Origin: Bacteroidales bacterium
Lineage (GTDB): Bacteria; Bacteroidota; Bacteroidia; Bacteroidales; UBA10428
Direction: 5' to 3'
NCBI GenBank assembly: GCA_016929525.1
Contig: JAFGIP010000073.1
Coordinates: 1 to 64,000, forward strand
Length of the DNA stretch: 64,000 nucleotides
The position numbers were made by a program, and so were the translations under genes. Shown piece after piece: positions 17,901 through 26,385 of the stretch. How positions within the stretch are numbered: position 1 is the stretch's first letter; the number at the start of each line of letters is the position of its first letter. The notes below the pieces were generated by a model. That model ran no database searches. It saw only the letters and a list, made by a program, of their open reading frames with translations, and was not told where the DNA came from.

Positions 17901-19254
17901 CTAACTCAATGAGCTTTTCATTTACATAGACCTGATCTTTATATACCTCTTTGTCAGTATCTGTATCTCCCGAAGGGTGTCGTTGCAACTCAAGGTAAAA
18001 ATCGTCTCCGAATATTTCCCTGAATTCTAATACTTTTGCCCTTGCCACATCAATTCCATCATTTCGCAGGGTATAAGAAATAACTCCGTTTAAACATGCA
18101 GAGGTTGCAACCAGACCATCATGATACTTATGAAGTAATTCCATATCGATCCTGGGTTTATAATAAAAACCTTCCGTCCAGCCATAGGAAACCAATTTTA
18201 CCAGATTTTTATACCCCTGTTTATTTTTTGCGAGCAATACAAGATGCTTTCCTCCTCCATCCGTTTTATCATCTTTATCAAAACGTGAACGATTTGCAAC
18301 ATATACCTCACATCCTAGGATGGGTTTAATTCCCTTTTTATTTGCTTTGTCATGAAATTCTTTAACCCCAAACATGTTACCATGATCGGTAATAGCCAGC
18401 GCTTTCATCCCATCAGCCTTTGCTTTATCAATCAGACCGGGAATATCAGCTGCTCCGTCCAATATCGAATATTGGGTATGTACATGCAAGTGAGTAAATA
18501 CAATTTCATCAGGAGTATTAATATGTTGTTCTTTTGTTATTTCGTCTTCATCCACAGGTAATGTTTCATTCCCAATCTCTTTATTGGAAATAATTTCTAG
18601 ATCGATAGGTTTTATCTGTTCAGAATTGTGTTTTTGAAAATCCTGAGTAAATGTTGGCTTTAAACCATATTTAACGGGACTTATAACTCCCAGTCTCAGT
18701 AATTCAAGAAAGCATCGTGCAGTTGCAACAACATCAGCGGCAGCATTATGTGCTTCTTCAAAGTTATCTCCGAACAATTTACTGTGAAGTTCCGATAAAT
18801 TGGGCCATTTATATTTTCCACCCTTCCCGCCAGGCAATGCACAAAATTCTGTACTATCTTCTTTGGTATCAATCTTTGCAAGATCAAGAAATTTTGTGGT
18901 AACATTTTTACGAAGAAATTCTGCTCCGACAACGTTAATATCAAACTCTACATTATGACCGACCAGAAACTTTGTCTTTGTAAGAATATTATTAAATTCT
19001 TCTAGTACCCATCTCAGATCTTTCCCTTCTGTTATAGCTTTATTAGTAGAAATCCCGTGGACCTTTTCCGCACTGTATGGAATTACATATCCTTCAGGCT
19101 TAATAATATAATTCTTCACTTCTATCAGATTACCAAGATCATTGTGTAACTGCCAGGCAAGCTGAACCATTCGTGGCCAGTTATCAAAATCAGTCAAAGC
19201 AGCATTGTACTTTTTTGGTAATCCTGTTGTTTCAGTATCAAAGATTAAAAACAT
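14908..19254 (-). CDS. dnaE: DNA polymerase III alpha subunit fused to a proofreading exonuclease
   Basis: A 1448-residue replicative polymerase. Residues 1-190 form a DnaQ-type 3'-5' exonuclease with all DEDDh residues (DTETTG at 6-11, VGHNVEFD, and EAHNAAADV). A linker (about 190-250) leads to the PHP domain (from about 252, HLHVHTQYS and ITDHGN), then the C-family polymerase core with GPGRGSAAGS and the catalytic PDIDIDF (about 690), the QTGVHACGIII motif, and an OB-fold region (about 1280-1360). Standard DnaE is about 1160 residues, so the extra length is the N-terminal exonuclease. Covalent fusion makes alpha and epsilon a single chain. I recall related fusions in other Bacteroidota, but cannot say how widespread they are. 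The start MFLIFDTETTG is typical of an epsilon N-terminus, so the start is secure. Confidence 0.95.
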   Translation of the reverse strand: MFLIFDTETTGLPKKYNAALTDFDNWPRMVQLAWQLHNDLGNLIEVKNYIIKPEGYVIPYSAEKVHGISTNKAITEGKDLRWVLEEFNNILTKTKFLVGHNVEFDINVVGAEFLRKNVTTKFLDLAKIDTKEDSTEFCALPGGKGGKYKWPNLSELHSKLFGDNFEEAHNAAADVVATARCFLELLRLGVISPVKYGLKPTFTQDFQKHNSEQIKPIDLEIISNKEIGNETLPVDEDEITKEQHINTPDEIVFTHLHVHTQYSILDGAADIPGLIDKAKADGMKALAITDHGNMFGVKEFHDKANKKGIKPILGCEVYVANRSRFDKDDKTDGGGKHLVLLAKNKQGYKNLVKLVSYGWTEGFYYKPRIDMELLHKYHDGLVATSACLNGVISYTLRNDGIDVARAKVLEFREIFGDDFYLELQRHPSGDTDTDKEVYKDQVYVNEKLIELAKETEILTVATNDVHFINEEDAEAHDRLLCISTGKDLDDENRMRFTRQEWFKTRDEMAHLFADIPESLSNTQKIVDKIENYKLDSAPVMPEFPIPEDFGTLESYQDKFTEKELKKEFTPEAYRRIGDFSKALRVKLESDYLRHLVYEGASQRYGDKLNKEISERIDFEINTIKAMGFPGYFLIVWDFIRAAREMDVSVGPGRGSAAGSAVAYCLRITDIDPIRYDLLFERFLNPDRISMPDIDIDFDEDGRDKVLKWVVEKYGEKRVAHIITFGTMAPKMAIRDVARVQKLDLQEADRLAKLIPERPGTSFKKAYEEVPELTQERESRNELVSQTLKYAETLEGSVRQTGVHACGIIIGRDNLEEHIPICTNKDADLYVTQYDGKHIEAVGMLKMDFLGLKTLSIIKDAVKNIELSKGIKIDIDKIPLDDPLTFDLYSKGETTALFQFESPGMKKHLRALKPNRFEDLIAMNALYRPGPMEYIPRFIARKHGREKIEYDLPEMEEYLKDTYGITVYQEQVMLLSQKLAGFTKGMADSLRKAMGKKIKAMMDSLKEKFFEGCLKNGYLEKTMTKIWTDWEAFAQYAFNKSHSTCYAYVSYQTAYLKAHYPAEFMAAVLSRNLSDIKKITFFMEECKRMGLNVLVPDINESHARFTVNKDGNIRFGLAAIKGIGEAAVEHIIKEREQNGPYKDIYDFVERVNLTTVNKRCLEAIVMAGGIDSFEGMERHQFFSPDKENLTFIDHLIRYGNLVKSQTANTLFDMDVSYQNAQKKPVIPKGEGWAPLERLNKERELIGIYLSSHPLDDYKLEITNFTNCTLAELIDLERFKGKDLSVAGLVTDVRHLTTKTGRPFGSLTVEDYTDSFKFMLFGKDYEDYRKFLYEGYSLLIKGSVQQNTWRKDVIAMEFKIKSMNILNNARDELVNNISIRMSLNDINDEIIEEIKDKTNDSKGKAKLKFCIYDEEEGLSVELFSRNTSVEITNELITFFNSHPEIDYKVS

Positions 19255-19354
19255 TTTTCTTCTGAAATATATGAAATGAATATCAGGTAAATTTATAACA
19301 GCGTTTGGAAAAAAAGGTTACCTGTTGATATCTATGTATAACTTATTACCGAGA

Positions 19355-19385
19355 ATATAAAAGCCGGTCAGAATCCTGACCGGCT
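19355..19385 (-). terminator. Rho-independent terminator after the GH16 gene
   Basis: A perfect 10-bp stem AGCCGGTCAG / CTGACCGGCT with a 4-base loop at 19362-19385, followed on the minus strand by a T-rich tail. It is about 50 bases after the GH16 stop codon. Confidence 0.85.
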
Positions 19386-19437
19386 CTCAACTCACTTTTC
19401 TCTACAAAAGCAGAACTGTTATACCAGTTAAATCAAT

Positions 19438-21453
19438 TTATTTAATGATTTTCTTATAGGTTCGTGCTCCGTTATTGAATCCAACAACCAATATATACAA
19501 ACCTTTTTGAATATCACCAGTATTAAGATCAATGTATTTAGTATTTGTGCAATTATTTTTTAAGATTATTTTCCCGGACATATCTATCAACTGTATCAAA
19601 TTAACCGGGTTATCCGATTCTATAATAAGATTATCGTTAAACGGATTAGGATACACATTGAGATTTTCTGCCAGTTCTTCATTAACAGAAACCGGCGTAA
19701 CAAAATCCATATAACTTACATTGAATCCACCGACTCCCATATCTAGTCTGATGAGCGTATCATTCTCATATATCATTATGTTTTCAGTTACTGATCTGAA
19801 AGAACCCCAGTCTCCTGTAAACGGGACTTCATAGGTTGCTCTTTCTTCACCATTTATTAATACTGTCATGGGGCCTCTTGCTCCCGAATTATTGCTGGCA
19901 AATCTTATTCGTAATCCATGCAGTCCTTCTTCTTCATCTTCAACCTGTACAGTATATTCAAGCCATTCACCACTATCTATCCAGCCAACATTTCTATAAG
20001 ACCCGTCATTTGTTTCGGTATCAACACCTTCATCCTGACGAATACCAGGCCCTACATTCTCAGCATCTGCATCATGATAAGCAACACCTTCTCCTCCTAT
20101 ATCATAATCTGCTGCATAAATTCTTCCGGGTATAGAATGTGGTGTTACCATATCCGGATATGGATAATTCATTCTTAACCACATATTTTTTGCTATTGTA
20201 TCAGTCCCACATTCATTGGTTATAACAACCATAACTGAATCAGCGGTTGCCCCCCAGTCAACAGTGATCGCATTTGTTCCCTGCCCTGAAGTTATCGCAG
20301 CATCATCGGGGACAATCCACAGATACTCGGTATCGGTTTTCTCCGGGATTGAGAATGTAAGTCCGGTTTCATCTACATCGAAAAACATAGGGCCTTCAAT
20401 GGAGGGAAGAACAACTTTAATAAAAAATGCTATTGTATCATCAATACAACCGCCCACAACTTTACAAAGTAACGTGTCATCATCACAACCCCAGTTAATT
20501 TCAATCCAACTGGTGTCAATATCTCCAATAATTTCGGTCCCTTCCGGGGCAATCCATTCATAAGTCCAACCGTCCTGATAAAATATACTGTATTGTAATG
20601 CCGAATCATTTGCATAAACTTCTTTTTCTCCAAGTATAGCTAATGTTGCTTTAGATTTGTATAGCCGTACATAATCAATCAGGTATGTTCCTGTATCAAG
20701 CTCCGGATCGATCCCCTGGGCTCCACCCCAGTCACCTCCTACAGCCAGATTAATAATTGGATAGAACTCATGTTTAAATGGCCATTTGGCAAAATCATCG
20801 TCTCCCGGATTGTCATATTTGAAGAATTTCACATCGTCTAAGTAAGTAACCATACTGTCAGGTGTCCATACTACCTTATATGTATGAAATTCAGTTTCTA
20901 CTGTTGGATTTACGGTACTTTCACCTATCTGTGTTCCTATCGTGTGATTAAAGGCTGCAGTATGAATTGTAGAATGTACCCGATTTTCATCGTATCCGAC
21001 ATACTCCATGATATCATATTCACCACTGCTGGGCCAGCCACCGTATGTATTTACGGTTGGCATCATCCAGAATGCAGCCCACATTCCGCGACCGCCTGGA
21101 AGTTGCAGCCTGGCTTCAAGAGTACCGTACAGAAAATCCACCTTATTCCTTGCCTGGATCCTTGCTGAAGTCCAATCAGCACCTAAATAGTCTTCTCTGA
21201 TTGCCTGGATAATTAAAATACCGTCTTCTACCCTTGAGTTTACAGGTCTGTCGGTGTAATATTGAAGTTCATTATTTACCCTTCCCGGGGTCCATATCTC
21301 ATATGTCCAGTTTTCAGAGTTTACTGCGCCATCAACATCAAACTCATCTGACCAGATTAGTTCTTCGCATTGAGCATTTGCGAACTGCCTCGTAATACTC
21401 AACGTAATAATTACAGATAATAGTAAAAAAACCTTCTTTTTCATGATATTCAT
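19438..21453 (-). CDS. Secreted GH16 beta-glucanase with CBM6-like and T9SS sorting domains
   Basis: A 671-residue extracellular glycoside hydrolase. Signal peptide (about 1-27), GH16 catalytic domain (about 30-270), Ig/PKD-like region (about 275-430), CBM6-like domain (about 440-590) and a type A T9SS sorting domain (NVYPNPFNDNLII to the end). The catalytic motif is E145-x-D147-x-x-E150 (GEYDIME), typical of laminarinase-type GH16 enzymes that cut beta-1,3 or mixed-linkage glucans. ATG at 21453 is used; the in-frame ATG three codons later (MKKKVF) is equally plausible. It lies 127 bases downstream of a membrane-tethered regulator gene, its likely controller. No SusC/D pair adjoins it. Substrate type is inferred from the family. 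Confidence 0.92.
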   Translation of the reverse strand: MNIMKKKVFLLLSVIITLSITRQFANAQCEELIWSDEFDVDGAVNSENWTYEIWTPGRVNNELQYYTDRPVNSRVEDGILIIQAIREDYLGADWTSARIQARNKVDFLYGTLEARLQLPGGRGMWAAFWMMPTVNTYGGWPSSGEYDIMEYVGYDENRVHSTIHTAAFNHTIGTQIGESTVNPTVETEFHTYKVVWTPDSMVTYLDDVKFFKYDNPGDDDFAKWPFKHEFYPIINLAVGGDWGGAQGIDPELDTGTYLIDYVRLYKSKATLAILGEKEVYANDSALQYSIFYQDGWTYEWIAPEGTEIIGDIDTSWIEINWGCDDDTLLCKVVGGCIDDTIAFFIKVVLPSIEGPMFFDVDETGLTFSIPEKTDTEYLWIVPDDAAITSGQGTNAITVDWGATADSVMVVITNECGTDTIAKNMWLRMNYPYPDMVTPHSIPGRIYAADYDIGGEGVAYHDADAENVGPGIRQDEGVDTETNDGSYRNVGWIDSGEWLEYTVQVEDEEEGLHGLRIRFASNNSGARGPMTVLINGEERATYEVPFTGDWGSFRSVTENIMIYENDTLIRLDMGVGGFNVSYMDFVTPVSVNEELAENLNVYPNPFNDNLIIESDNPVNLIQLIDMSGKIILKNNCTNTKYIDLNTGDIQKGLYILVVGFNNGARTYKKIIK

Positions 21454-21528
21454 ATATGAAAAGTTAATATCCCGAATTAAATAAATAATATTTAAATGAG
21501 AAATTTATTTACCTCATCAAATACACAA

Positions 21529-21536
21529 CAAAATTA
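21529..21536 (-). promoter_or_regulatory. Candidate -7 box for the GH16 gene
   Basis: TAATTTTG on the minus strand matches TAnnTTTG; no clear -33 element is seen at the usual distance. It would give a leader of roughly 70 bases and a promoter separate from the regulator gene upstream. Confidence 0.35.
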
Positions 21537-21580
21537 CATCAATATTTCATTAAATTACTAAACAGAATTCCTGTATATGA

Positions 21581-24508
21581 TTAAAGATTCATCATAAAAT
21601 CTGTAAGATTTGCCTCGCGATTAAGATAAAGTTTTTTCCTTAATCTGTAACGACTTATTTCTATTCCCCGAATAGATATATTAAGTAACGGCGCTATCTC
21701 TTTGCTTGAAAGATTCATTCTCAGGTACGCACACAACTTGAGGTCTTTAGGAGTTAGCTCGGGGTAATTCTTCCTTAACTTTTTTAAAAAGTCTTCATGT
21801 ACCTGATCGAAATGTACCTCAAATTTTTCCCAGTCGTCCTGACCAACAATGTCTCTTTCCAGTGTTTTAATCAAACTGTCAACTTGTTGTTTAGACTCTC
21901 TGTGAATCATAGTATTTGATACTTTTGATAGTTTTTGCTTTATCTGGGTAAGTAATTCATTTTTATAGGTAATCTGCATTGCTATGGAGGCCAGTTCTTT
22001 AGTCTTACCCTCAAGCATAGCTTTGTTAATCTGATTTTCCGCTTCCAGTTTTTCATTGCGGAGTTTGATAATCTCCTGTTCAGCCTTTAATGATTCTGCA
22101 GCAAAATTTTTCTCTTTTGCATCAATAGCTTCTTTCTGCTTAACCTTTAGTGTCTGTTTTTCTCTTTCAATTCGCCTGACAAGAAACAATACGATAAAAA
22201 AGATAAAAACTGCAAACAGAATTGCATATATAATATAAGCAAATGTGCTTCTATACCATGGGGGTAAAATGATAAATGAAAATGGAACTGATTTTTGTAT
22301 ATGCCCATATACATTTCTTGCTTTTACATGGAAGGAATATGCTCCTTCTTTTAGATTTGTGTATTCCTTCTCTTCATTAAAATTCCATTCAGACCACCCG
22401 TTATCAAATCCTTCCAGAAAATAACTATATGTGATCTGCTCAGGCCATTCATAATGTGCAGCAGTAAATATAAAACGTAACGCATTTTTATCATAATTTA
22501 TTGATGCCGGATAGCAGCAACTATCAGGCAGACCGGTCTGCCCATCGAAAATAACCGAATCGTTGTTGCAGATAACTTTCCTTATGAGTACACTATAATT
22601 TTCACTATAGTTTTTTCTGAATGAAGGATCAAAATGTAATAATCCATCTACCGATGAAAATAATAAGTTTGATTGGTCAATCTGCAGAATATTTTCATTG
22701 CCTGCAATAAATTCTTTGCTTAATGGCATGAATGGAATAATTTCTTTACTATAACTTCCGTCGAAATTCGGTTTTAAAATGCCGACAGATTGGCTTGAAA
22801 AAAACCAGGTATTACCATTTTTATCTTCAATAAGAGAATGAATATTCCTGTTATCAAAAAGATCAGTTAATGACTCGCTTTTTTTAAATGAGTTATCTAG
22901 ATAGTCAAATAGATATATTCCTTTTTCTGTGCTTATCAGAACCTGATTATTAAACTTTAAAACATTAAGCTGATAAGTTGACGGAAGACCATCATTGACT
23001 GTATATCTTTTTATATCGGTTATAGAATCAAAAGCACTATTAAATTTAATTTGAAACACTCCCAGATAACTGTGCCCCATCCATAAAGAACTATTATTAT
23101 CAAACTGAATCTGTTTACAGGAAACATTAAAATCACTGATTGGCTTAGCGCTTTTCAACGTTGACCCATTTTCCCCCTCACTTAATTCGTATAAGGTAAG
23201 ACCGGAATATGTTCCACCAATTACAAATCCAGATTTGCCCGGTACATCTGCATATGCCCAACCCCCTTGTTGTATTCCAACGTTTTTTAAAGTGCCATTT
23301 TCAAGTAAAAAAGTACCTTTATCGTGACCTATCCATAGTAAATTATAATTCTGTGCAATTGTCCACACCTGCCCCTGCGAACCATCTATTAGTTGAAATC
23401 CCGAATTGTCGCCTGCCAGATATTGAGTTCCAGGCCATTTTGAAGTAAACAATCCCTGATTAGTTCCAATATAAAGATTATCCCTAACTATCACCATATC
23501 ATAAGCTGATCCAATAATATTTTGATGTTCATAGTAACCTAAAGGTGAATTTAACAGAACGTAATCAATTCCATTATCAAGTCCTAACCACAGATTTTTA
23601 CTTTTATCAACGAAAATCGATAAAATGGTATTGTTTTGTAGTCCTCTGCTTCTGTTTATATGTTGAACCAGATTTCCTTTTTCATCAATGATTACAAGTC
23701 CATCCTGAACAGTTCCTAATGCATATGTATTTTCATCAATCTGTGCAACACAATAAATCTGATTAGCAATCAGGTGTTTTTGTACCTGCGAATTGAAAGG
23801 TTTACCGCCGTTCTCATCAAAGACGAATAATCCCTTTTCCCGAGTTGCAATGAGTAACTTATCCTTAACATACGGCAATATTCCTGTAATGGGTAAACTT
23901 GTACATATCTCACTACCTTTAACTAATTTAAGTCTTCCGTTAGTCAGTTTAAGCAATCCCTTTTCAGGTTGCTTTATATAGAAAATATCGTTTACTATAT
24001 GCGAAAAAGAAAGATCACGATCTGAGCTGATTACCTCAACAGTATCATTAACATAAAATAACACCTTATTGAATGAATGAAATATCAAGCCGTTCTTATA
24101 TTTCTCAATATTCCAGACCTCTCCGAAATTCCTTTGTTCAATCGGGATCTTATTCATTAATGATTTATAAGACAGATGACCTTCCCTGTTATAAGAGTAA
24201 GACCCGAACTCGTTAAATGCCCCTATGTATATCTTACCATCTTTATCAATAATAATTGAGCGAATTACAGAACTGTTTGGTAGTGAGTAAGTTCTCCACC
24301 CGGAACCATCAAAAACAAGTAATCCCTCATTATTTCCGAAATACATCAATCCATTTTTATCCTGAGCAATGGCCCAGTTTTGAGTTGCTGCATTATATTG
24401 ATCAGTAGTGTAGTTTTGGACAAACGAGAAACCGACATTTTTTACTTTTGCATTTGTAAAACCGGAAATGACAAACAGAAGGAATATAATAAAAGCAGGG
24501 TTTCTCAT
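21581..24508 (-). CDS. Membrane-tethered propeller/Y_Y_Y regulator with LuxR-type HTH
   Basis: A 975-residue one-component regulator. Signal peptide or anchor (about 1-20), two-component-regulator-type beta-propeller repeats (about 25-650; repeated patterns like DKNGLMYFGNNEGL and DKSKNLWLGLDNG), a Y_Y_Y domain (about 660-745), a single membrane helix (about 752-777), a long coiled coil (about 780-880) and a LuxR-type helix-turn-helix at the C-terminus (LTPKDLKLCAYLRMNLSSKEIAPLLNIS). No histidine kinase or receiver domain is present, unlike classical hybrid two-component systems. The periplasmic part probably senses oligosaccharides while the DNA-binding end stays at the membrane. The neighbouring GH16 gene is the obvious candidate target, an inference from position. 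Confidence 0.88.
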   Translation of the reverse strand: MRNPAFIIFLLFVISGFTNAKVKNVGFSFVQNYTTDQYNAATQNWAIAQDKNGLMYFGNNEGLLVFDGSGWRTYSLPNSSVIRSIIIDKDGKIYIGAFNEFGSYSYNREGHLSYKSLMNKIPIEQRNFGEVWNIEKYKNGLIFHSFNKVLFYVNDTVEVISSDRDLSFSHIVNDIFYIKQPEKGLLKLTNGRLKLVKGSEICTSLPITGILPYVKDKLLIATREKGLFVFDENGGKPFNSQVQKHLIANQIYCVAQIDENTYALGTVQDGLVIIDEKGNLVQHINRSRGLQNNTILSIFVDKSKNLWLGLDNGIDYVLLNSPLGYYEHQNIIGSAYDMVIVRDNLYIGTNQGLFTSKWPGTQYLAGDNSGFQLIDGSQGQVWTIAQNYNLLWIGHDKGTFLLENGTLKNVGIQQGGWAYADVPGKSGFVIGGTYSGLTLYELSEGENGSTLKSAKPISDFNVSCKQIQFDNNSSLWMGHSYLGVFQIKFNSAFDSITDIKRYTVNDGLPSTYQLNVLKFNNQVLISTEKGIYLFDYLDNSFKKSESLTDLFDNRNIHSLIEDKNGNTWFFSSQSVGILKPNFDGSYSKEIIPFMPLSKEFIAGNENILQIDQSNLLFSSVDGLLHFDPSFRKNYSENYSVLIRKVICNNDSVIFDGQTGLPDSCCYPASINYDKNALRFIFTAAHYEWPEQITYSYFLEGFDNGWSEWNFNEEKEYTNLKEGAYSFHVKARNVYGHIQKSVPFSFIILPPWYRSTFAYIIYAILFAVFIFFIVLFLVRRIEREKQTLKVKQKEAIDAKEKNFAAESLKAEQEIIKLRNEKLEAENQINKAMLEGKTKELASIAMQITYKNELLTQIKQKLSKVSNTMIHRESKQQVDSLIKTLERDIVGQDDWEKFEVHFDQVHEDFLKKLRKNYPELTPKDLKLCAYLRMNLSSKEIAPLLNISIRGIEISRYRLRKKLYLNREANLTDFMMNL

Positions 24509-24585
24509 TAAAGTTGTATAGGTTTACGAAAATAGTGAATATTCAAATTGAAATATATTAATACATCAAAGAGCAATTTATTGCC

Positions 24586-24616
24586 AAAAAAAAGGAATGC
24601 AAAAAAAGCATTCCTT
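24586..24616 (-). terminator. Terminator for the thioredoxin-like lipoprotein gene
   Basis: A perfect 9-bp stem AAGGAATGC / GCATTCCTT with a 7-base loop, followed on the minus strand by a run of eight T residues. It is about 155 bases after the stop at 24772 and 78 bases before the next gene on that strand. The rest of 24509-24771 shows no gene. Confidence 0.8.
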
Positions 24617-24771
24617 ACTGTCTTAAAGATAGATAACTAGTATTGGAAATTTGACTTATCTGTTCCAATAAGTTAAAAATAATACACCAGTTGCTAAAAT
24701 ATTTTATTATCCTATGTTGTAACAGAATATGATAATATAATGAACACTGTCATTTGATTAAATGTCAAATA

Positions 24772-25269
24772 TTAATTATTGCTTAGCAGTATTTCTTCTA
24801 TCTGTTGACGAAACATTTGCTTAGTCTGTTCAGGTGTTTGAGCAATTCCTGATGACATAACCGGAGTGTTGTCTTTTGGAATAAATAAGAAAGAAGGTAT
24901 ACTTTGAATTCCAAATACAGCAGCCAACTCCTGTTCTGCCTGAACATCTATTTTATATACTTTGATCTTCCCTGCATATTCCTGTGCCAATTCTTCCAGT
25001 ATTGGAGAAGTAATACGACATGGCCTGCACCAGTCAGCATAAAAATCAACCAATCCTGGTAACTCACCTTTATAAAGCCATTCCTTTGGATTTTGCTCAT
25101 AATCCATTATTTCATCAAGAAATTTTTGCTTTGTCAGCATAACAGGTTTGCTTTCAATAACTTTTTCAGTAGTCCCTGTCACATTCTGATTTTGATCTGA
25201 TGATTGTTGACTGTTGCACCCTGCTATAATGAAACCTGTGAGTACAAATGCAATCAACAATTTCTTCAT
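24772..25269 (-). CDS. Thioredoxin-like lipoprotein
   Basis: A 165-residue envelope lipoprotein with a thioredoxin fold. The ATG at 25269 is preferred over the one five codons upstream because AAGGGATC lies just before it as a rare Shine-Dalgarno-like site and MKK starts a clean signal peptide; lipobox cysteine at residue 18 (FIIAGC). The active site is WCRPC in FYADWCRPCRITSP, with the cis-proline in IQSIPSFLF. It probably acts in periplasmic disulfide reduction or exchange. The motif WCRPC differs from cytoplasmic WCGPC. It is preceded by a possible 20-codon ORF and a promoter-like box on the same strand. Confidence 0.88.
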   Translation of the reverse strand: MKKLLIAFVLTGFIIAGCNSQQSSDQNQNVTGTTEKVIESKPVMLTKQKFLDEIMDYEQNPKEWLYKGELPGLVDFYADWCRPCRITSPILEELAQEYAGKIKVYKIDVQAEQELAAVFGIQSIPSFLFIPKDNTPVMSSGIAQTPEQTKQMFRQQIEEILLSNN

Positions 25270-25301
25270 ATTTGATCCCTTCATATTTAAAATTTTAAAG
25301 A

Positions 25302-25364
25302 TTATTCAAATTTCTTCGGCCTGATATCAAACCATATCTTAAATTCTTTGTCGTAATCTCCCAT
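25302..25364 (-). CDS. Possible 20-residue leader or small protein
   Basis: ATG to TAA encodes MGDYDKEFKIWFDIRPKKFE, a charged, aromatic-rich peptide that does not look like random AT-rich translation. It starts a few bases after the predicted transcription start of a TATCTTTG box and ends 33 bases before the thioredoxin-like lipoprotein start. No ribosome-binding site is visible. It could be a real small protein, a leader peptide, or chance. Only conservation can decide. Confidence 0.3.
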   Translation of the reverse strand: MGDYDKEFKIWFDIRPKKFE

Positions 25365-25375
25365 AAAAACTTACG

Positions 25376-25383
25376 CAAAGATA
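25376..25383 (-). promoter_or_regulatory. Candidate -7 box for the small ORF and lipoprotein
   Basis: TATCTTTG on the minus strand matches TAnnTTTG. The -33 element is not evident. Predicted start of transcription is near 25369-25371. Confidence 0.4.
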
Positions 25384-25509
25384 ATATTTTATTTAATTAT
25401 GTAGATATATGCATATTTTATGCCGGCATTAAAAGAATGACAAAATTTCCTATAACACTATATTTCTTATCAATTTCATTACTTAATGTCAATTTCTCAA
25501 ATAAATAAC

Positions 25510-25517
25510 TAAATTTG
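25510..25517 (+). promoter_or_regulatory. Candidate -7 box for rpsP-rimM
   Basis: TAAATTTG matches TAnnTTTG about 40 bases before the rpsP start. No clear -33 TTTG at the expected distance. The 25384-25509 stretch is AT-rich with no gene seen. Confidence 0.4.
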
Positions 25518-25558
25518 CACCCTCAATTTTTTAAGTAGGTTTAATTTAATAATTTTTT

Positions 25559-26353
25559 ATGCCCACAAAAATCAGATTAACAAGGCAAGGTCGGAAAAAG
25601 AAGCCGATCTACCACATTGTTGTAGCAGATAGCAGGGCGCCACGGGATGGTAAATATATCGAAAGATTGGGACAGTATGACCCCAGTACTAATCCTGCTT
25701 CAATTGATCTTGACTTTGAAAGGTCATTAGATTGGTTGCAAAAGGGCGCTCAACCTACTGACACCTGTAGAGCTATCTTATCATACAAAGGTGTGTTGAT
25801 GAGAAAACACCTGTTAGAAGGTGTTAAGAAAGGTGCTTTCTCAGAAGATGAAGCAAATAAACGCTTCGAAAAATGGATGAAAGAGAAAGATGCAAAAATC
25901 CAGGCTAAAGCTGATTCCGTGCAAAAAGACAGGCAGAATGAAATTAAAAAACGTCTGGCTGAAGAATCCAAAGTAAAAGAAGCTATGGCCGAGGAACTGG
26001 CAAAGAAAAGAGCTGCTGAAGATGCACACGAAGAGGTAAGTGAAGAAGTCACAGAAATAGTTACAGAAGCAGTTGAAGAAACAGATGAAGAAGCAACCGG
26101 TGAAGTATCTGAACAAGTTTCAAAGGAAACAATAGCCGAAGAAACAGCTGTTGAAGAAACTAAAAAGGATGAAGCAGTAGCTGAAGAAACTGTAAAAGAA
26201 GAAGAAACACCTGAAGCAACAGAACTAAAAGAAGAAAAAACAGCAGAAGAAGATCAGGAAGTAAAAACTGAAGAGCCTGCTGCAGAAGAAAAAGCAGCAG
26301 AAGAACCTGAATCAAAAGAATCAAATGCTGAAGAAAAAGAAGAGGAAAAATAA
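25559..26353 (+). CDS. rpsP: 30S ribosomal protein S16 with long acidic tail
   Basis: Ribosomal protein S16 of the small subunit. The first 85-90 residues are the conserved domain ([52 protein letters not shown]). S16 alone is about 80-90 residues; this protein is 264 because of a long C-terminal extension: a Lys-rich helical part (about 95-155) and then a low-complexity Glu/Ala/Thr/Lys tail to the end with repeated EET and AEE units. Bacteroidota S16 proteins are commonly extended, but this is at the long side. rimM follows 32 bases later, the usual neighbour. The tail is probably disordered and highly acidic; its role is unknown. Confidence 0.95.
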   Translation: MPTKIRLTRQGRKKKPIYHIVVADSRAPRDGKYIERLGQYDPSTNPASIDLDFERSLDWLQKGAQPTDTCRAILSYKGVLMRKHLLEGVKKGAFSEDEANKRFEKWMKEKDAKIQAKADSVQKDRQNEIKKRLAEESKVKEAMAEELAKKRAAEDAHEEVSEEVTEIVTEAVEETDEEATGEVSEQVSKETIAEETAVEETKKDEAVAEETVKEEETPEATELKEEKTAEEDQEVKTEEPAAEEKAAEEPESKESNAEEKEEEK

Positions 26354-26385
26354 ATCCCTTATTTTTATGAGGCTGAAATAGTCTT

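Noticed and set aside
25841-26116. Long Phe/Cys-rich reading frames opposite rpsP
   Set aside because: They are the antisense of the Glu/Lys-rich S16 tail, which produces long stop-free frames by composition.
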